Source of the DNA: Sphingomonas natans
Lineage (GTDB): Bacteria > Pseudomonadota > Alphaproteobacteria > Sphingomonadales > Sphingomonadaceae
Reading direction: 5' to 3'
Assembly (NCBI RefSeq): GCF_030546695.1
Contig: NZ_JAUOTP010000001.1
Location: 496,001-560,000, forward strand
Length of the DNA: 64,000 nucleotides
Shown here: positions 18,556 to 27,105 of the stretch, piece after piece
Layout of the letters: every line of letters begins with the position of its first letter
Numbering within the stretch: the first letter of the stretch is position 1
Notes under the pieces: generated by a model
Database searches by the model: none
What the model was told of the DNA's origin: nothing
What the model saw: the letters and a program-made list of their open reading frames with translations, nothing else
Program-made: the position numbers and the translations under genes

Positions 18556-19299
18556 ATGTCGATCATTTCACTGCAAGGGCTCAAGAAGACCTACAAATTG
18601 GGCGACAATATCGTCCAGGCACTTGCCGGGGTTACGCTCGATATCGCGCAGGGCGAATTCGTCGCGATCACCGGGCCGTCCGGTTCGGGCAAGTCGACGA
18701 TGATGCACATCCTCGGCTGCCTCGATCGCCCGACCGAGGGCAAATATATGCTCAACGGCAAGGATGTGTCGTCGCTGCCGCGCGACGAGCTCGCCGACAT
18801 CCGCAACAAGCAGATCGGCTTCGTCTTCCAGGGCTTCAATCTGCTGCCGCGCACGACCGCGGTCGAGAATGTAGAGGTGCCCCTGCTCTACACCCGCCCG
18901 GTGATGCCGGCAGCCGAGCGGCGCGAGCGGGCGATGAAGGCGCTCACCGCGATGGGCCTGCAGGATCGTTACGATCACCATCCGAACCAGCTTTCGGGCG
19001 GCCAGCAACAGCGCGTCGCGATCGCCCGCGCGCTCGTCAACGAGCCGACTTTGATCCTGGCGGACGAGCCGACCGGTAATCTCGACACCAAGACCTCGAT
19101 CGAGGTGATGCGGATCCTGCAGGAGCTGCGCGAGGAGAAAGGCATCACGATCGTGCTGATCACGCACGAGCCCGATATCGCCGCCTACGGCACGCGCATC
19201 ATCGCGGTGCGCGACGGCAAGATCCTGTCGGACGAGCCGAACACGCCGCGCTCGACGCTCGAGATGGCGCCCGAACAGATCATGGTGACCGCGAACTGA
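18556..19299 (+). CDS. ABC transporter ATP-binding protein (MacB/LolD type)
   Basis: A 247-residue ABC ATPase of the MacB/LolD/FtsE class that drives type VII (mechanotransmission) ABC systems. It shows Walker [10 protein letters not shown] (residues 39-47), a Q-loop [11 protein letters not shown], signature LSGGQQQR, Walker [13 protein letters not shown] and an H-loop LITHE. It follows the M20 array by 36 bases and precedes three permease genes, so it is probably the sole energiser of this complex. Proteins of this class move lipoproteins, peptides or macrolides through the periplasm rather than across the inner membrane. The substrate here is unknown. Confidence 0.94.
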   Translation: MSIISLQGLKKTYKLGDNIVQALAGVTLDIAQGEFVAITGPSGSGKSTMMHILGCLDRPTEGKYMLNGKDVSSLPRDELADIRNKQIGFVFQGFNLLPRTTAVENVEVPLLYTRPVMPAAERRERAMKALTAMGLQDRYDHHPNQLSGGQQQRVAIARALVNEPTLILADEPTGNLDTKTSIEVMRILQELREEKGITIVLITHEPDIAAYGTRIIAVRDGKILSDEPNTPRSTLEMAPEQIMVTAN

Positions 19300-19315
19300 T
19301 CGGAATATCGAAGCC

Positions 19316-20974
19316 ATGATTCCGGGTCGCCATTTCGTCGTCCTCGCCTTCCAGGCGCTGCTCCGGAACCGGATGCAGACCGCGCTTGCCATGATCGGCG
19401 TGCTGGTCGGCGTCGCCGCGCTCGTGACGAGCCTCGCGCTCGGCCGCGGCGCGCAGGAATCGGTCGAGGATCAGCTGCGCGCGGCGGGCGCGAACCTGAT
19501 CGTCGTCACTGCCGGCAATTATGCCAAGGGCAAGGAGGATCGGAGCGATCCGGACGGCAATATCGGCCATACCGGCGCACTTGATCCGCGCGATCTCGCT
19601 CCCCCCTATCTGCGAACGATGCCGCCGCTTGGCGCCCGGCTCGAACAGGTCGCCCTCAACGCGCAGCCCTTCCGCATCTTCCAAGATCGCATGGCGCCGC
19701 AGGGCGCGCAGATCCTGTACCCGATGCCCTATGGCTATGTGACCAGCGACGGCGCGCTCGCCGAGCCTGCGCGCAGCCCCGCCGACGCGCTGCTGATCCC
19801 GAGCCACTTCGAGGACGATCCGCTCGCGATCCACGATCACCCGACCGCCAAGGACCGGCTCGGCGACGTGACCGCGGGCCTCGGATCGGCCGCGACGCTG
19901 ACCGTCGAGGATGCACGCGCCGTAGCCGAGCTGGCGGGCGTCCAGCATGTCGTCGCCGGCGTCCACGAAAATGCGCGCATCTTCGTCGCGAACGACAAGA
20001 CCAAGCAGTGGTTCACGCGCTACCATGGCACGGAATGGGCGCTGCCCGAGCTGCGCAGCGGCTGGTCGATGATCCATGGCCGCTTCCTCTCCAAGGAGGA
20101 TGGCGAGGAGAAGGCTCAGGTCATGGTGCTCGGCAAGGTCGTCGCCGATCGGTTGTTCGGCGAGGGCGTCAATCCCGTCGGCCAGATGACGACGATGTGG
20201 AACCAGCCGTTCAAGATCATCGGCGTCCTCTCCAGCCGCAGCTGGGCATCGTCACCCGTCGCCGGCGACGACCAGTTCGACGCCGTCTATGTCCCCGTCC
20301 AGACGATCGACGGGCTCCTCAACCTCAGCAAGCTCAACACGATCTCGCTCTCGGCGAAGTCGGTCGGCGACGTCAGCCGCCTCTCGACGCAAGTCAAACT
20401 GCTGCTGCGCAAGCGCCACAAGATCGGCGAGGAAGTCCCCGACGATTTCACCGTCACGACGATGGCGCAGCAGGCGATCGGCAAGGGCATTCCGCCGCAG
20501 CTCGCCCGCGTGATCTCGGGCAATCTGCAGGATATCGACCGGCTGACGATCGAGCAGATGTCCTCGTCGCTCAAGAAGACCAACATGATCATGCTGATCA
20601 TGCTGGCCGGCGTCGCGACGATCTCCCTGCTCGTCGGCGGCATCGGCGTGATGAACCTGCTGCTGCTTTCCGTGACGCAGCGGACGCGCGAGGTGGGCCT
20701 GCGCATCGCGCTCGGCGCGCGCCGCAGCGACATCGCGACGCAGTTCGTGCTGGAAGCGCTGCTGCTGTGCATCATCGGCGGCGTGCTGGGGATCCTGACC
20801 GGGGTGCTAGCCTCGGGGGGGCTCCAGCGCTTCTTCTCCTGGTCCGCCGTCATCTCGCCGATGTCGGCTTTCGTCTCGCTGATCGTCGCCGCTTTGCTCG
20901 GCATCGTCTTCAGCGTTTATCCCGCGCGCCGCGCCGCGCTTCTCGATCCCATCGAGGCTCTCCGCCATGAATAA
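19316..20974 (+). CDS. MacB/FtsX-type ABC permease 1
   Basis: A 552-residue permease of the MacB type. One N-terminal transmembrane helix (MIGVLVGVAALVTSLAL) is followed by a periplasmic domain of about 380 residues and three C-terminal helices of the FtsX domain (MIMLIMLAGVATISLLVGGIGVMN, then two more). The conserved cytoplasmic segment TREVGLRIALGARRSDI joins the second and third helices. It is the longest of the three permeases, mainly in the periplasmic domain. The ATG at 19316 lies 16 bases after the ATPase stop. Its 3' end overlaps the next gene by eight bases. Confidence 0.92.
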   Translation: MIPGRHFVVLAFQALLRNRMQTALAMIGVLVGVAALVTSLALGRGAQESVEDQLRAAGANLIVVTAGNYAKGKEDRSDPDGNIGHTGALDPRDLAPPYLRTMPPLGARLEQVALNAQPFRIFQDRMAPQGAQILYPMPYGYVTSDGALAEPARSPADALLIPSHFEDDPLAIHDHPTAKDRLGDVTAGLGSAATLTVEDARAVAELAGVQHVVAGVHENARIFVANDKTKQWFTRYHGTEWALPELRSGWSMIHGRFLSKEDGEEKAQVMVLGKVVADRLFGEGVNPVGQMTTMWNQPFKIIGVLSSRSWASSPVAGDDQFDAVYVPVQTIDGLLNLSKLNTISLSAKSVGDVSRLSTQVKLLLRKRHKIGEEVPDDFTVTTMAQQAIGKGIPPQLARVISGNLQDIDRLTIEQMSSSLKKTNMIMLIMLAGVATISLLVGGIGVMNLLLLSVTQRTREVGLRIALGARRSDIATQFVLEALLLCIIGGVLGILTGVLASGGLQRFFSWSAVISPMSAFVSLIVAALLGIVFSVYPARRAALLDPIEALRHE

Positions 20975-21410
20975 GACGCTTCTCGCCTTCGCCGCGCTGA
21001 TCCTCGGCACGACGCCTGCGCTCGCCCATAACGGCGTCATCCACGAAGCCCCGCACGGGGGCATCATGAAGGCGACAAAGACCTCGCATCTCGAGATCGT
21101 TCTGGCGCCCCAGGGCGGCGCGCGCATCTATTTCATGGATGCCTCGGGCAAGCCCCTGCCCGCCTCGGCCGCCAGTGACGTGTCGGTCGAGATCGACCGG
21201 CCCGGCCAGAAGACCGAATATATCACGATGCGGCCCGATCCGACCGGAACGCTGTGGACCGGCAACGGCAAGCCCGCGAACGACCCGAAGAGCGTGATCC
21301 GCATCGGCAGCGTCGTGCGCGGCGAATCCGAGCTGATCGAAGTGCCGCGTTCGCAATTCCCGGTCTACGGCAAGGAAGCTCCGGCGAAGGGCAAGACCCA
21401 TGCTCACTAA
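20967..21410 (+). CDS. Small secreted His-rich protein
   Basis: A 147-residue protein with a clear signal peptide (MNKTLLAFAALILGTTPALA) that probably leaves a mature N-terminus starting HNGVIHEAPHGG. His residues near both ends (HNG, IHEAPHGG and the C-terminal KTHAH) suggest metal binding, but no named domain is certain. It resembles short periplasmic proteins found next to metal-efflux genes. It overlaps permease 1 by eight bases and permease 2 by eleven, so it is an integral part of the transporter operon and may be a periplasmic accessory of the permeases. Confidence 0.8.
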   Translation: MNKTLLAFAALILGTTPALAHNGVIHEAPHGGIMKATKTSHLEIVLAPQGGARIYFMDASGKPLPASAASDVSVEIDRPGQKTEYITMRPDPTGTLWTGNGKPANDPKSVIRIGSVVRGESELIEVPRSQFPVYGKEAPAKGKTHAH

Positions 21411-22854
21411 TCTCCGCATGGCGCTGAAGGCGCTCACGCAGAACAAGCTTCAGGCGATCCTGACCTTGCTCGGCATGAGCGTGGGCGTGGCGATGGTCGT
21501 GATCGTCTCGGGGCTCGGCCGCGGCGCGCAGCTGCGCATCGAAAGCCAGATCGAAAGCGCCGGGCCGACGCGCATCACGATCAAGTCCGGCAATTTCACG
21601 CCGTCCGCGATCGACAATAGCGGCCAGCAGGACAGCGGCGGCGGCGAGCCCTCCGAAGGCATCGCGACGACGAGCGGCGCCGGTGGTGACGGCAGCGCGA
21701 TGGCCGATCTGTCCAAGGACGAGGCGGTCCTCGATGCGCGGCGCCGCATCACAGCGCCCAAGCGGACCGAGTTCAAATCGCCGCCGACGCCGATCGACGC
21801 CGCGCAGGTCGCGGCGCTCGGCAAGCTCGACGGCGTCAAGGCAATCGCCGGGCAGATGCAGGGCAATGCGAGCCTCGATGCGAGCGCGAACCTGCCGACC
21901 ACGATCCTGCGCGTCTCGGGCTTCGATGCCGCCTGGCCCGAAATGACGGGCTGGAAGCTGCGCGAGGGCCGCATGCCGAGCGCAAGCGAGCATGACAGCG
22001 GCGCGCCGGTGATGCTCGTCAGCCCCGCCGTCGCCAAGCGGCTATGGCCCGATGCGCCGTCGGCGATCGACAAGATCGTGCCGATGAGTGGCAAGCAGGT
22101 CCGCGTCGTCGGCGTCGTCAGCGGTGCCGAGGAGAAAGGCGGCTCGGTCGTCGTGCCGCTCGTCTATATCCCGAACAAGCTGGCGGGCGAACTGCTCGGC
22201 CGCAACAGCTACGACACGGTCACGATCCGCACGCAATCGATCGGCGTGACGACCAAGGTCAACAAGGAGGTTACGGCAGAGCTGCGCCGGATGCACGGCC
22301 TTGGCGAAGGCTGGGCGAACGACTTCCGCGCAGAGACGCAGAGCAACAGCGCACTGCCCGGCATGGGCTCCGATCCGCGCCTCGCCCGCGCGGTCCATTC
22401 CAATTCGGTCGGCTTCGAGCAGACCTCGTGGGAAGAGATGGCGAAGAGCCTGCGCCAGGCAGGCCGGACCTTCGGCTATCTGCTCGGCGGTGCCGCGGCG
22501 GTGTCGCTGCTCGTCGGCGGGATCGGCGTGATGAACATCATGCTCGTCTCGGTCGCCGCGCGCACGCGCGAGATCGGGCTGCGCATGGCGCTCGGCGCGC
22601 GCACGCAGGACGTGATGATCCAGTTCCTCGTCGAGGCGGTCACGCTGGCGGCGCTCGGCGGGATCATCGGTCTCGCGCTGGGCGGGGTCGGCCTCTACGT
22701 GACCGAGCACGGCTTCCACACGGCCACCGCGATCTCGCCGATCATGCTGTTCGTCGCGGTCGCGATGGCGGCGATCACGGGCATCGTCTTCGGCTTCGGC
22801 CCCGCGCGCCGCGCCTCGCTGCTCGATCCCGTCATCGCGCTGAAATCGGAATGA
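21400..22854 (+). CDS. MacB/FtsX-type ABC permease 2
   Basis: A 484-residue MacB-like permease. The N-terminal helix GMSVGVAMVVIVSGLGRGAQ leads into the periplasmic domain, where a Ser/Gly-rich low-complexity loop (around DSGGGEPSEGIATTSGAGGDGS) is inserted. The FtsX domain has the same signature as permease 1: VSLLVGGIGVMNIMLVSVAARTREIG and LGARTQDVM. Its ATG lies inside the end of the His-rich protein gene, implying coupling. It is followed after 49 bases by a third permease. One ATPase dimer with two different permeases would be a heteromeric MacB-type complex; which pair assembles is unknown. Confidence 0.92.
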   Translation: MLTNLRMALKALTQNKLQAILTLLGMSVGVAMVVIVSGLGRGAQLRIESQIESAGPTRITIKSGNFTPSAIDNSGQQDSGGGEPSEGIATTSGAGGDGSAMADLSKDEAVLDARRRITAPKRTEFKSPPTPIDAAQVAALGKLDGVKAIAGQMQGNASLDASANLPTTILRVSGFDAAWPEMTGWKLREGRMPSASEHDSGAPVMLVSPAVAKRLWPDAPSAIDKIVPMSGKQVRVVGVVSGAEEKGGSVVVPLVYIPNKLAGELLGRNSYDTVTIRTQSIGVTTKVNKEVTAELRRMHGLGEGWANDFRAETQSNSALPGMGSDPRLARAVHSNSVGFEQTSWEEMAKSLRQAGRTFGYLLGGAAAVSLLVGGIGVMNIMLVSVAARTREIGLRMALGARTQDVMIQFLVEAVTLAALGGIIGLALGGVGLYVTEHGFHTATAISPIMLFVAVAMAAITGIVFGFGPARRASLLDPVIALKSE

Positions 22855-22903
22855 CGATGCGCTTCTTTCCTTCCACGTCTGCCTGCCCCGATCGGAGGTC
22901 TCC

Positions 22904-24238
22904 ATGTTCGCGCTGATGCCCGTCAATATCCGGCTCGCGCTCCGCTCGCTCAGCCGTAACCGGCTGCGGACGTTGCTCACCATGCTCGGCATGATCATCG
23001 GCGTCGCTGCGGTGCTCACGATGGTCGCGCTCGGCACGGGCGCGCGCGCCTCGGTCGAGGGCGAGGTCGGCTCGGCCGGCACCAAGCTGGTCTTCGTTCA
23101 CTCGGGCAATTATATCCGTGGCGGCGCGAGCGTCGGCATCGAGGAAGGCAGCGGCGGCGCCGATACGCTGACGCTGGCCGACATGAACGCGATCAAGAGC
23201 GAGGTGCAGGGCATCAAGTTCATCAGCCCGGGCCTGAGCACGCGCACGAGCGTCACGGTCGGCGCGACCAAGGCCTTCGCCAAGATCGAGGGCGTCGCCC
23301 CTGCATATTCGGATGCCTATTCCTGGGATCTAAAGCCCGGCAAGATGTTCGAGGACAATAGCAGCCAGGCGGTCGTCGGCCGCGCGCTGGCCGATCAATT
23401 GTTCGGCAAGGGCTCCAATCCGGTCGGCAAATCGATGCAGATCCGCGATCAGGTGTTCGAGATCGTCGGAGTCACCTCGGGCGAGTCCGAGGATCACAAG
23501 GACACCGTCTTCGTCCCGTACCAGAAGCTGCAGTCCGCGCTCGGCATGCAGAATATCAAGGAAATCGTCATTGCCGCCGACAAGGCCGGCGAAGCCTCGC
23601 GCATCGGCGAGGACGTGAAGAAGGTGCTCCGCAAGCGCCACGGTCAGGGCAATGGCGCGGCGAAAAGCTATCTGTCGGCGCAAGCCGGCAGCGGCACCTC
23701 GCCCGACGATTTCACGGTCGAGACGCAGGCCGCGCAGGCGCTGACCAAGGGCCTCTACACGCCCGCCGCCGCCTTCGCGCTCGCCAACCTGCCCAAGCTG
23801 GACGAGGTCAATCTGGAAGAGATGGCCGACACGCTCGATCATGCGAGCGACACGATGACGGCGCTGCTCGCCTCGATCGCCGGCGTTTCGCTGATCGTCG
23901 GCGGGATTGGCATCATGAACATCATGCTCGTCTCGGTGACCGAGCGCACCCGTGAGATCGGGCTGCGCGTCGCCAGCGGCGCGCGCTCCAGCGATGTCGC
24001 GATGCAGTTCCTGATCGAGGCTGTGACTTTGTCGGTGCTCGGCGGGCTTATCGGGCTGGTGCTGGGCCTCGTCGCCTCGCGCCTGATCGGCTGGTCGCTG
24101 GCGTGGCCGGTGAGCGTGTCGTTCGCCGCGATGGGCCTGGCGATGGGGATTGCCGCCGCGGTCGGCCTCGTCTTCGGTATCTATCCCGCGCGCCGCGCCT
24201 CGCTGCTGGATCCGATCGACGCGCTCCGCACGGAATGA
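22904..24238 (+). CDS. MacB/FtsX-type ABC permease 3
   Basis: A 444-residue MacB-like permease and the shortest of the three. It has an N-terminal helix (MLGMIIGVAAVLTMVALGTGA), a periplasmic domain, and an FtsX domain with ISLIVGG-like and GIMNIMLVSVTERTREIGLRVASGARSSDV motifs. The C-terminus ends in the family hallmark YPARRASLLDPIDALRTE, also present in permeases 1 and 2. A GGAGG site lies just before the ATG at 22904. It is encoded directly after permease 2 and 22 bases before the GTG of the anchored metallopeptidase gene, on the same strand. Confidence 0.92.
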   Translation: MFALMPVNIRLALRSLSRNRLRTLLTMLGMIIGVAAVLTMVALGTGARASVEGEVGSAGTKLVFVHSGNYIRGGASVGIEEGSGGADTLTLADMNAIKSEVQGIKFISPGLSTRTSVTVGATKAFAKIEGVAPAYSDAYSWDLKPGKMFEDNSSQAVVGRALADQLFGKGSNPVGKSMQIRDQVFEIVGVTSGESEDHKDTVFVPYQKLQSALGMQNIKEIVIAADKAGEASRIGEDVKKVLRKRHGQGNGAAKSYLSAQAGSGTSPDDFTVETQAAQALTKGLYTPAAAFALANLPKLDEVNLEEMADTLDHASDTMTALLASIAGVSLIVGGIGIMNIMLVSVTERTREIGLRVASGARSSDVAMQFLIEAVTLSVLGGLIGLVLGLVASRLIGWSLAWPVSVSFAAMGLAMGIAAAVGLVFGIYPARRASLLDPIDALRTE

Positions 24239-24260
24239 GGCCGGCGGGAGCGCGACACCG

Positions 24261-25610
24261 GTGACGGCCCCCGATCCCGCGCTCCCATCGCGCCATTCCA
24301 ATCGCCGCCTGCTGGCGCTGGCTGCGGGCGGCGCGATCCTCCTCCTCGCGCTGCTCGCGGCGCTGCGGCTCGGTATGCCCGCACCGCTCGCGGCAAGCGA
24401 TTCCGTCGATCTGCAAGCGCGCCGCTTCGTCGAGCTGGCGCTGGCGTTCGGCAAGACAGATTCGAAGGAGGTCGACAGCTATTTCGGCCCCGACGCGCTG
24501 CTGCCGAAAGAGGGCCAGCCGGCGCCGACGCTCGATGCTCTCCAGCGCGATCTTGCCGCCCTCGCTGGGGAGATTTCCGCTGAGCCGGGGCCACCCTCCC
24601 CGCGCCGCACGAGGCTCGCCAGCCGTGTGGTCCATCTCCAGGCGCTGATCGAAAGCATCCGCACGCCACATGCTTTGTCGTTCGACGAGGAGGCGAAGCG
24701 CATCTACGGAATCGATCCCGTGCCCGTGGATGCGGCGGCGATGGCGCAGGCGAAAGCCGCGCTCGGCAGGCTCCTGCCCGGTCCGGGACTACTCGCCACG
24801 CGCGTCGACGCGTTCCGCGCGCGCTACGTCATTCCCGAGGCGAAGCGCGAGGCGGTGTTCAGCCGTGCGCTCGGCGAATGCCGGCGGCGGACGCGCGCCC
24901 ACTGGAAGCTCCCCGCGACCGAACGGCTCGACGTGGAATGGACGTCGGCGGCCGAAGCCGCATGGCATCGCTATCGTGGCGGCTATCATAGCGTGCTGCA
25001 GGTCAATCCGCAGGCGGTCGCCTTCCTCGGCTCGGCGCTCGATATCGCCTGCCACGAAGGCTATCCCGGGCATCATGCCCAGTTCGTGATGCAGGATCTC
25101 GCCGCGCGTCCCGCCGGCCTGCCGATCGAGGATCGCGTCGTGATCCTTCGCTCGCCGGAGACGATGTTCCGCGAAGGCGCGGCCAATTACGGGGTCGATC
25201 TCGCTTTCCCGCCCGGCGAGCGGCTCGCGTTCGAGCGCGACGTGCTGTTTCCGCTGGCCGGATTCCGCCCGGCCGAGGCGGCGCGGTTCGAGCAGGTCCG
25301 CGCGCTGATCGACGCGCTCTCGCCCGCGACCGCGCCCATCCTGCGCGACTATCGCGACGGTCGCCTCTCCGCCGACGCCGCCGCCGCCGCGCTTCAGCGC
25401 GACGCGCTCGTCTCGAGCCCCCAGGCTCTGCTCGGCTTCGTCGATGCCCTTGGAGCATATGCGCTCGGTTACACGGTCGCGCGTGACTGGGTCGCGGCGC
25501 GCGTCGCGCGCGAGGCTGGCGGCGGCGATCGCTGGCCCGTATTAGGCCGCTACGTCGCTGCCGCCGGTATGCCACCTCTTCGTTCCGACAAGCCCAAGGA
25601 CCTGCCATGA
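24261..25610 (+). CDS. Membrane-anchored DUF885-like metallopeptidase
   Basis: A 449-residue protein with one N-terminal membrane anchor (RLLALAAGGAILLLALLAALRLG) and a periplasmic domain. The motif HEGYPGHH at residues 265-272 matches the HExxPGHH zinc site of the DUF885 family of putative metallopeptidases. A second conserved patch, FREGAANYGVDLAFP, follows about 35 residues later and may supply the third ligand. It is shorter than typical DUF885 proteins of about 600 residues. I chose the GTG at 24261, with GGAG 10 bases upstream; the longer frame overlaps permease 3. It is the only gene of this unit with an intact zinc-protease motif. Confidence 0.78.
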   Translation: MTAPDPALPSRHSNRRLLALAAGGAILLLALLAALRLGMPAPLAASDSVDLQARRFVELALAFGKTDSKEVDSYFGPDALLPKEGQPAPTLDALQRDLAALAGEISAEPGPPSPRRTRLASRVVHLQALIESIRTPHALSFDEEAKRIYGIDPVPVDAAAMAQAKAALGRLLPGPGLLATRVDAFRARYVIPEAKREAVFSRALGECRRRTRAHWKLPATERLDVEWTSAAEAAWHRYRGGYHSVLQVNPQAVAFLGSALDIACHEGYPGHHAQFVMQDLAARPAGLPIEDRVVILRSPETMFREGAANYGVDLAFPPGERLAFERDVLFPLAGFRPAEAARFEQVRALIDALSPATAPILRDYRDGRLSADAAAAALQRDALVSSPQALLGFVDALGAYALGYTVARDWVAARVAREAGGGDRWPVLGRYVAAAGMPPLRSDKPKDLP

Positions 25611-26023
25611 TCGACACGCCCCGCCCCTTCGCCCGCCGCCTCGCGCTGCTGGCGGCCCTGGCACTGGGGGCCTGTTCGTCGGGGGGCGAGGCGCCGAAGG
25701 TAACCGATCCGGTCGAGCGCGCCTTCCTCGAGGCCAATGACAAGGCGATGGGGGCGATGATGGCCGCCATGGAGGTGAAGCCGACCGGCGATGTCGATAA
25801 GGATTTCGCCTTGATGATGATCCCGCACCATCAGGGCGCGATCGACATGGCGCAGGTCCTGCTGAAATACGGCAAGAACGAGGAGCTGAAGGCGCTCGCG
25901 CGCGACATCGTTGCCAAGCAAGCCGAGGAAATCGCGCTCATGCGCCGTATAGCGGGCGACGCGCCTGCGTCTCCTGCCGAGAGCGGCAACATGGCGATGA
26001 AGCACAGCGATCATTCGATGTAG
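25607..26023 (+). CDS. DUF305 (CopM-like) lipoprotein
   Basis: A 138-residue lipoprotein (lipobox ALGAC, Cys at residue 23) with the DUF305 signature MMIPHHQGAIDMA. The family is a ferritin-like helical bundle rich in His and Met; the cyanobacterial member CopM binds copper. Further Met/His residues occur at the C-terminus (MAMKHSDHSM). Its ATG overlaps the peptidase stop (ATGA), so it is the last gene of the M20/ABC unit. This suggests metal, perhaps copper, as one theme of the operon, but that is inference. A hairpin-forming GC-rich stretch lies between it and the convergent lysR-type gene. Confidence 0.87.
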   Translation: MIDTPRPFARRLALLAALALGACSSGGEAPKVTDPVERAFLEANDKAMGAMMAAMEVKPTGDVDKDFALMMIPHHQGAIDMAQVLLKYGKNEELKALARDIVAKQAEEIALMRRIAGDAPASPAESGNMAMKHSDHSM

Positions 26024-26037
26024 CCGGGCGGGCGGCG

Positions 26038-26931
26038 TCAGCCGTCGCCCGATTTCAGCATCCGCATGAACGTTCGCGCGATCGGGGAAGGCTCGGTCCC
26101 GCGAATGAGCCAGAGGCGGCTCAACGCGCCTCCTGCGATCAGTGGCCGATAGACGACGCCATCCGCCCGCAGCGCGTTTAGCGATTGGCTGATGACGGTA
26201 ATCCCAAGCGCCGCCGCGACGAGCCCGAGCATCGAGCCGAGGCCATTAACCTCCTGAACGACGCGGACTTCGCGGCCCTCGCGCGCAAACAGCAGATCGA
26301 CCTGCTCGTTGAAGCCCGCACCCCCGTCGGCCGAAAACATGACGAAGGGCTGATCGGCGATGTCGCCGATGCTGAGCGGGCGGTTTTCCAGCGCGAGCGG
26401 ATGATCCTCGCGCAGAGCGACCAGCAAGGGCTCCTCCTGAACGAGACTGGCGATCAGCGCCGTCGGCAAGACCGGCCGATCGAGGCCGCGGATGAAGCCG
26501 AGATCGAGCTGCCCCTCGCGCAATTGGCTGAACTGCGCATCCCGCCCGAGCTCCCGCAGCGTCAGGTGGATGGCGGGATGCTCGGCGCGGAACTGCGCGA
26601 AGCTCCGCGAGACCAACGGGACGAACGGAACCGAGCTGGCGAAGCCGATCGACAACTCGCCTTCCTCGCCCTGCTGGATGCGGCGCGCGACCGCGATCGC
26701 ATGCCGCGCCTGGGCAAGCGTGCGGCGCGCTTCGACGAGGAAGATGACGCCGGCGTCGGTCAGGCGGACGCGCCGGCTCGTTCGATCGAACAACTCGATC
26801 CCGAGTTCCTCCTCGAGCGCCCGGATCTGCTGGCTCAGCGGCGGCTGCGAGATGCCGAGCTTGGCAGCGGCGCGCCCGAAGTGCAGTTCTTCCGCCACAC
26901 GGACGAAGTAGCGTAGGTGCCGAAGTTCCAT
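26038..26931 (-). CDS. LysR-family transcriptional regulator
   Basis: A 297-residue LysR-type regulator. The N-terminal winged helix-turn-helix MELRHLRYFVRVAEELHFGRAAAKLGISQPPLSQQIRALEEELG is canonical, and the effector-binding domain spans residues 90-295 (EGELSIGFASSVPFVPLVSRSF). It is transcribed away from the RND efflux operon across a 174-base AT-richer region containing a T-N11-A motif. The usual LysR logic would make it the regulator of that operon and of itself. The 3' end converges on the DUF305 gene with 14 bases between stops. The effector is unknown. Confidence 0.94.
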   Translation of the reverse strand: MELRHLRYFVRVAEELHFGRAAAKLGISQPPLSQQIRALEEELGIELFDRTSRRVRLTDAGVIFLVEARRTLAQARHAIAVARRIQQGEEGELSIGFASSVPFVPLVSRSFAQFRAEHPAIHLTLRELGRDAQFSQLREGQLDLGFIRGLDRPVLPTALIASLVQEEPLLVALREDHPLALENRPLSIGDIADQPFVMFSADGGAGFNEQVDLLFAREGREVRVVQEVNGLGSMLGLVAAALGITVISQSLNALRADGVVYRPLIAGGALSRLWLIRGTEPSPIARTFMRMLKSGDG

Positions 26932-26982
26932 GATCAGGTCGTAAAAGCTATCGATTGAGCCATATCATATATTTGAGGATCG

Positions 26983-26999
26983 ATTGGCTATGGTGCAAT
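26983..26999. promoter_or_regulatory. Candidate LysR box between lysR and the RND operon
   Basis: The sequence ATTGGCTATGGTGCAAT is an interrupted dyad (ATTG, nine bases, CAAT) that fits the T-N11-A LysR recognition rule. It lies 52 bases upstream of the LysR start and 107 bases before the RND pump start. The surrounding AT-rich DNA also holds TATCGATA-like half sites and two ATCGAT repeats. Assignment rests on position and motif only. Confidence 0.45.
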
Positions 27000-27105
27000 G
27001 CGGAAAAGATGTACCGATGAGTATCGATACATACAGGTCGTCGCACGCTTCCCCCGAAGCAGCCCTCCGGGGACCGCGATCTGCCTTGGGAGCTGACGTG
27101 CGTCG

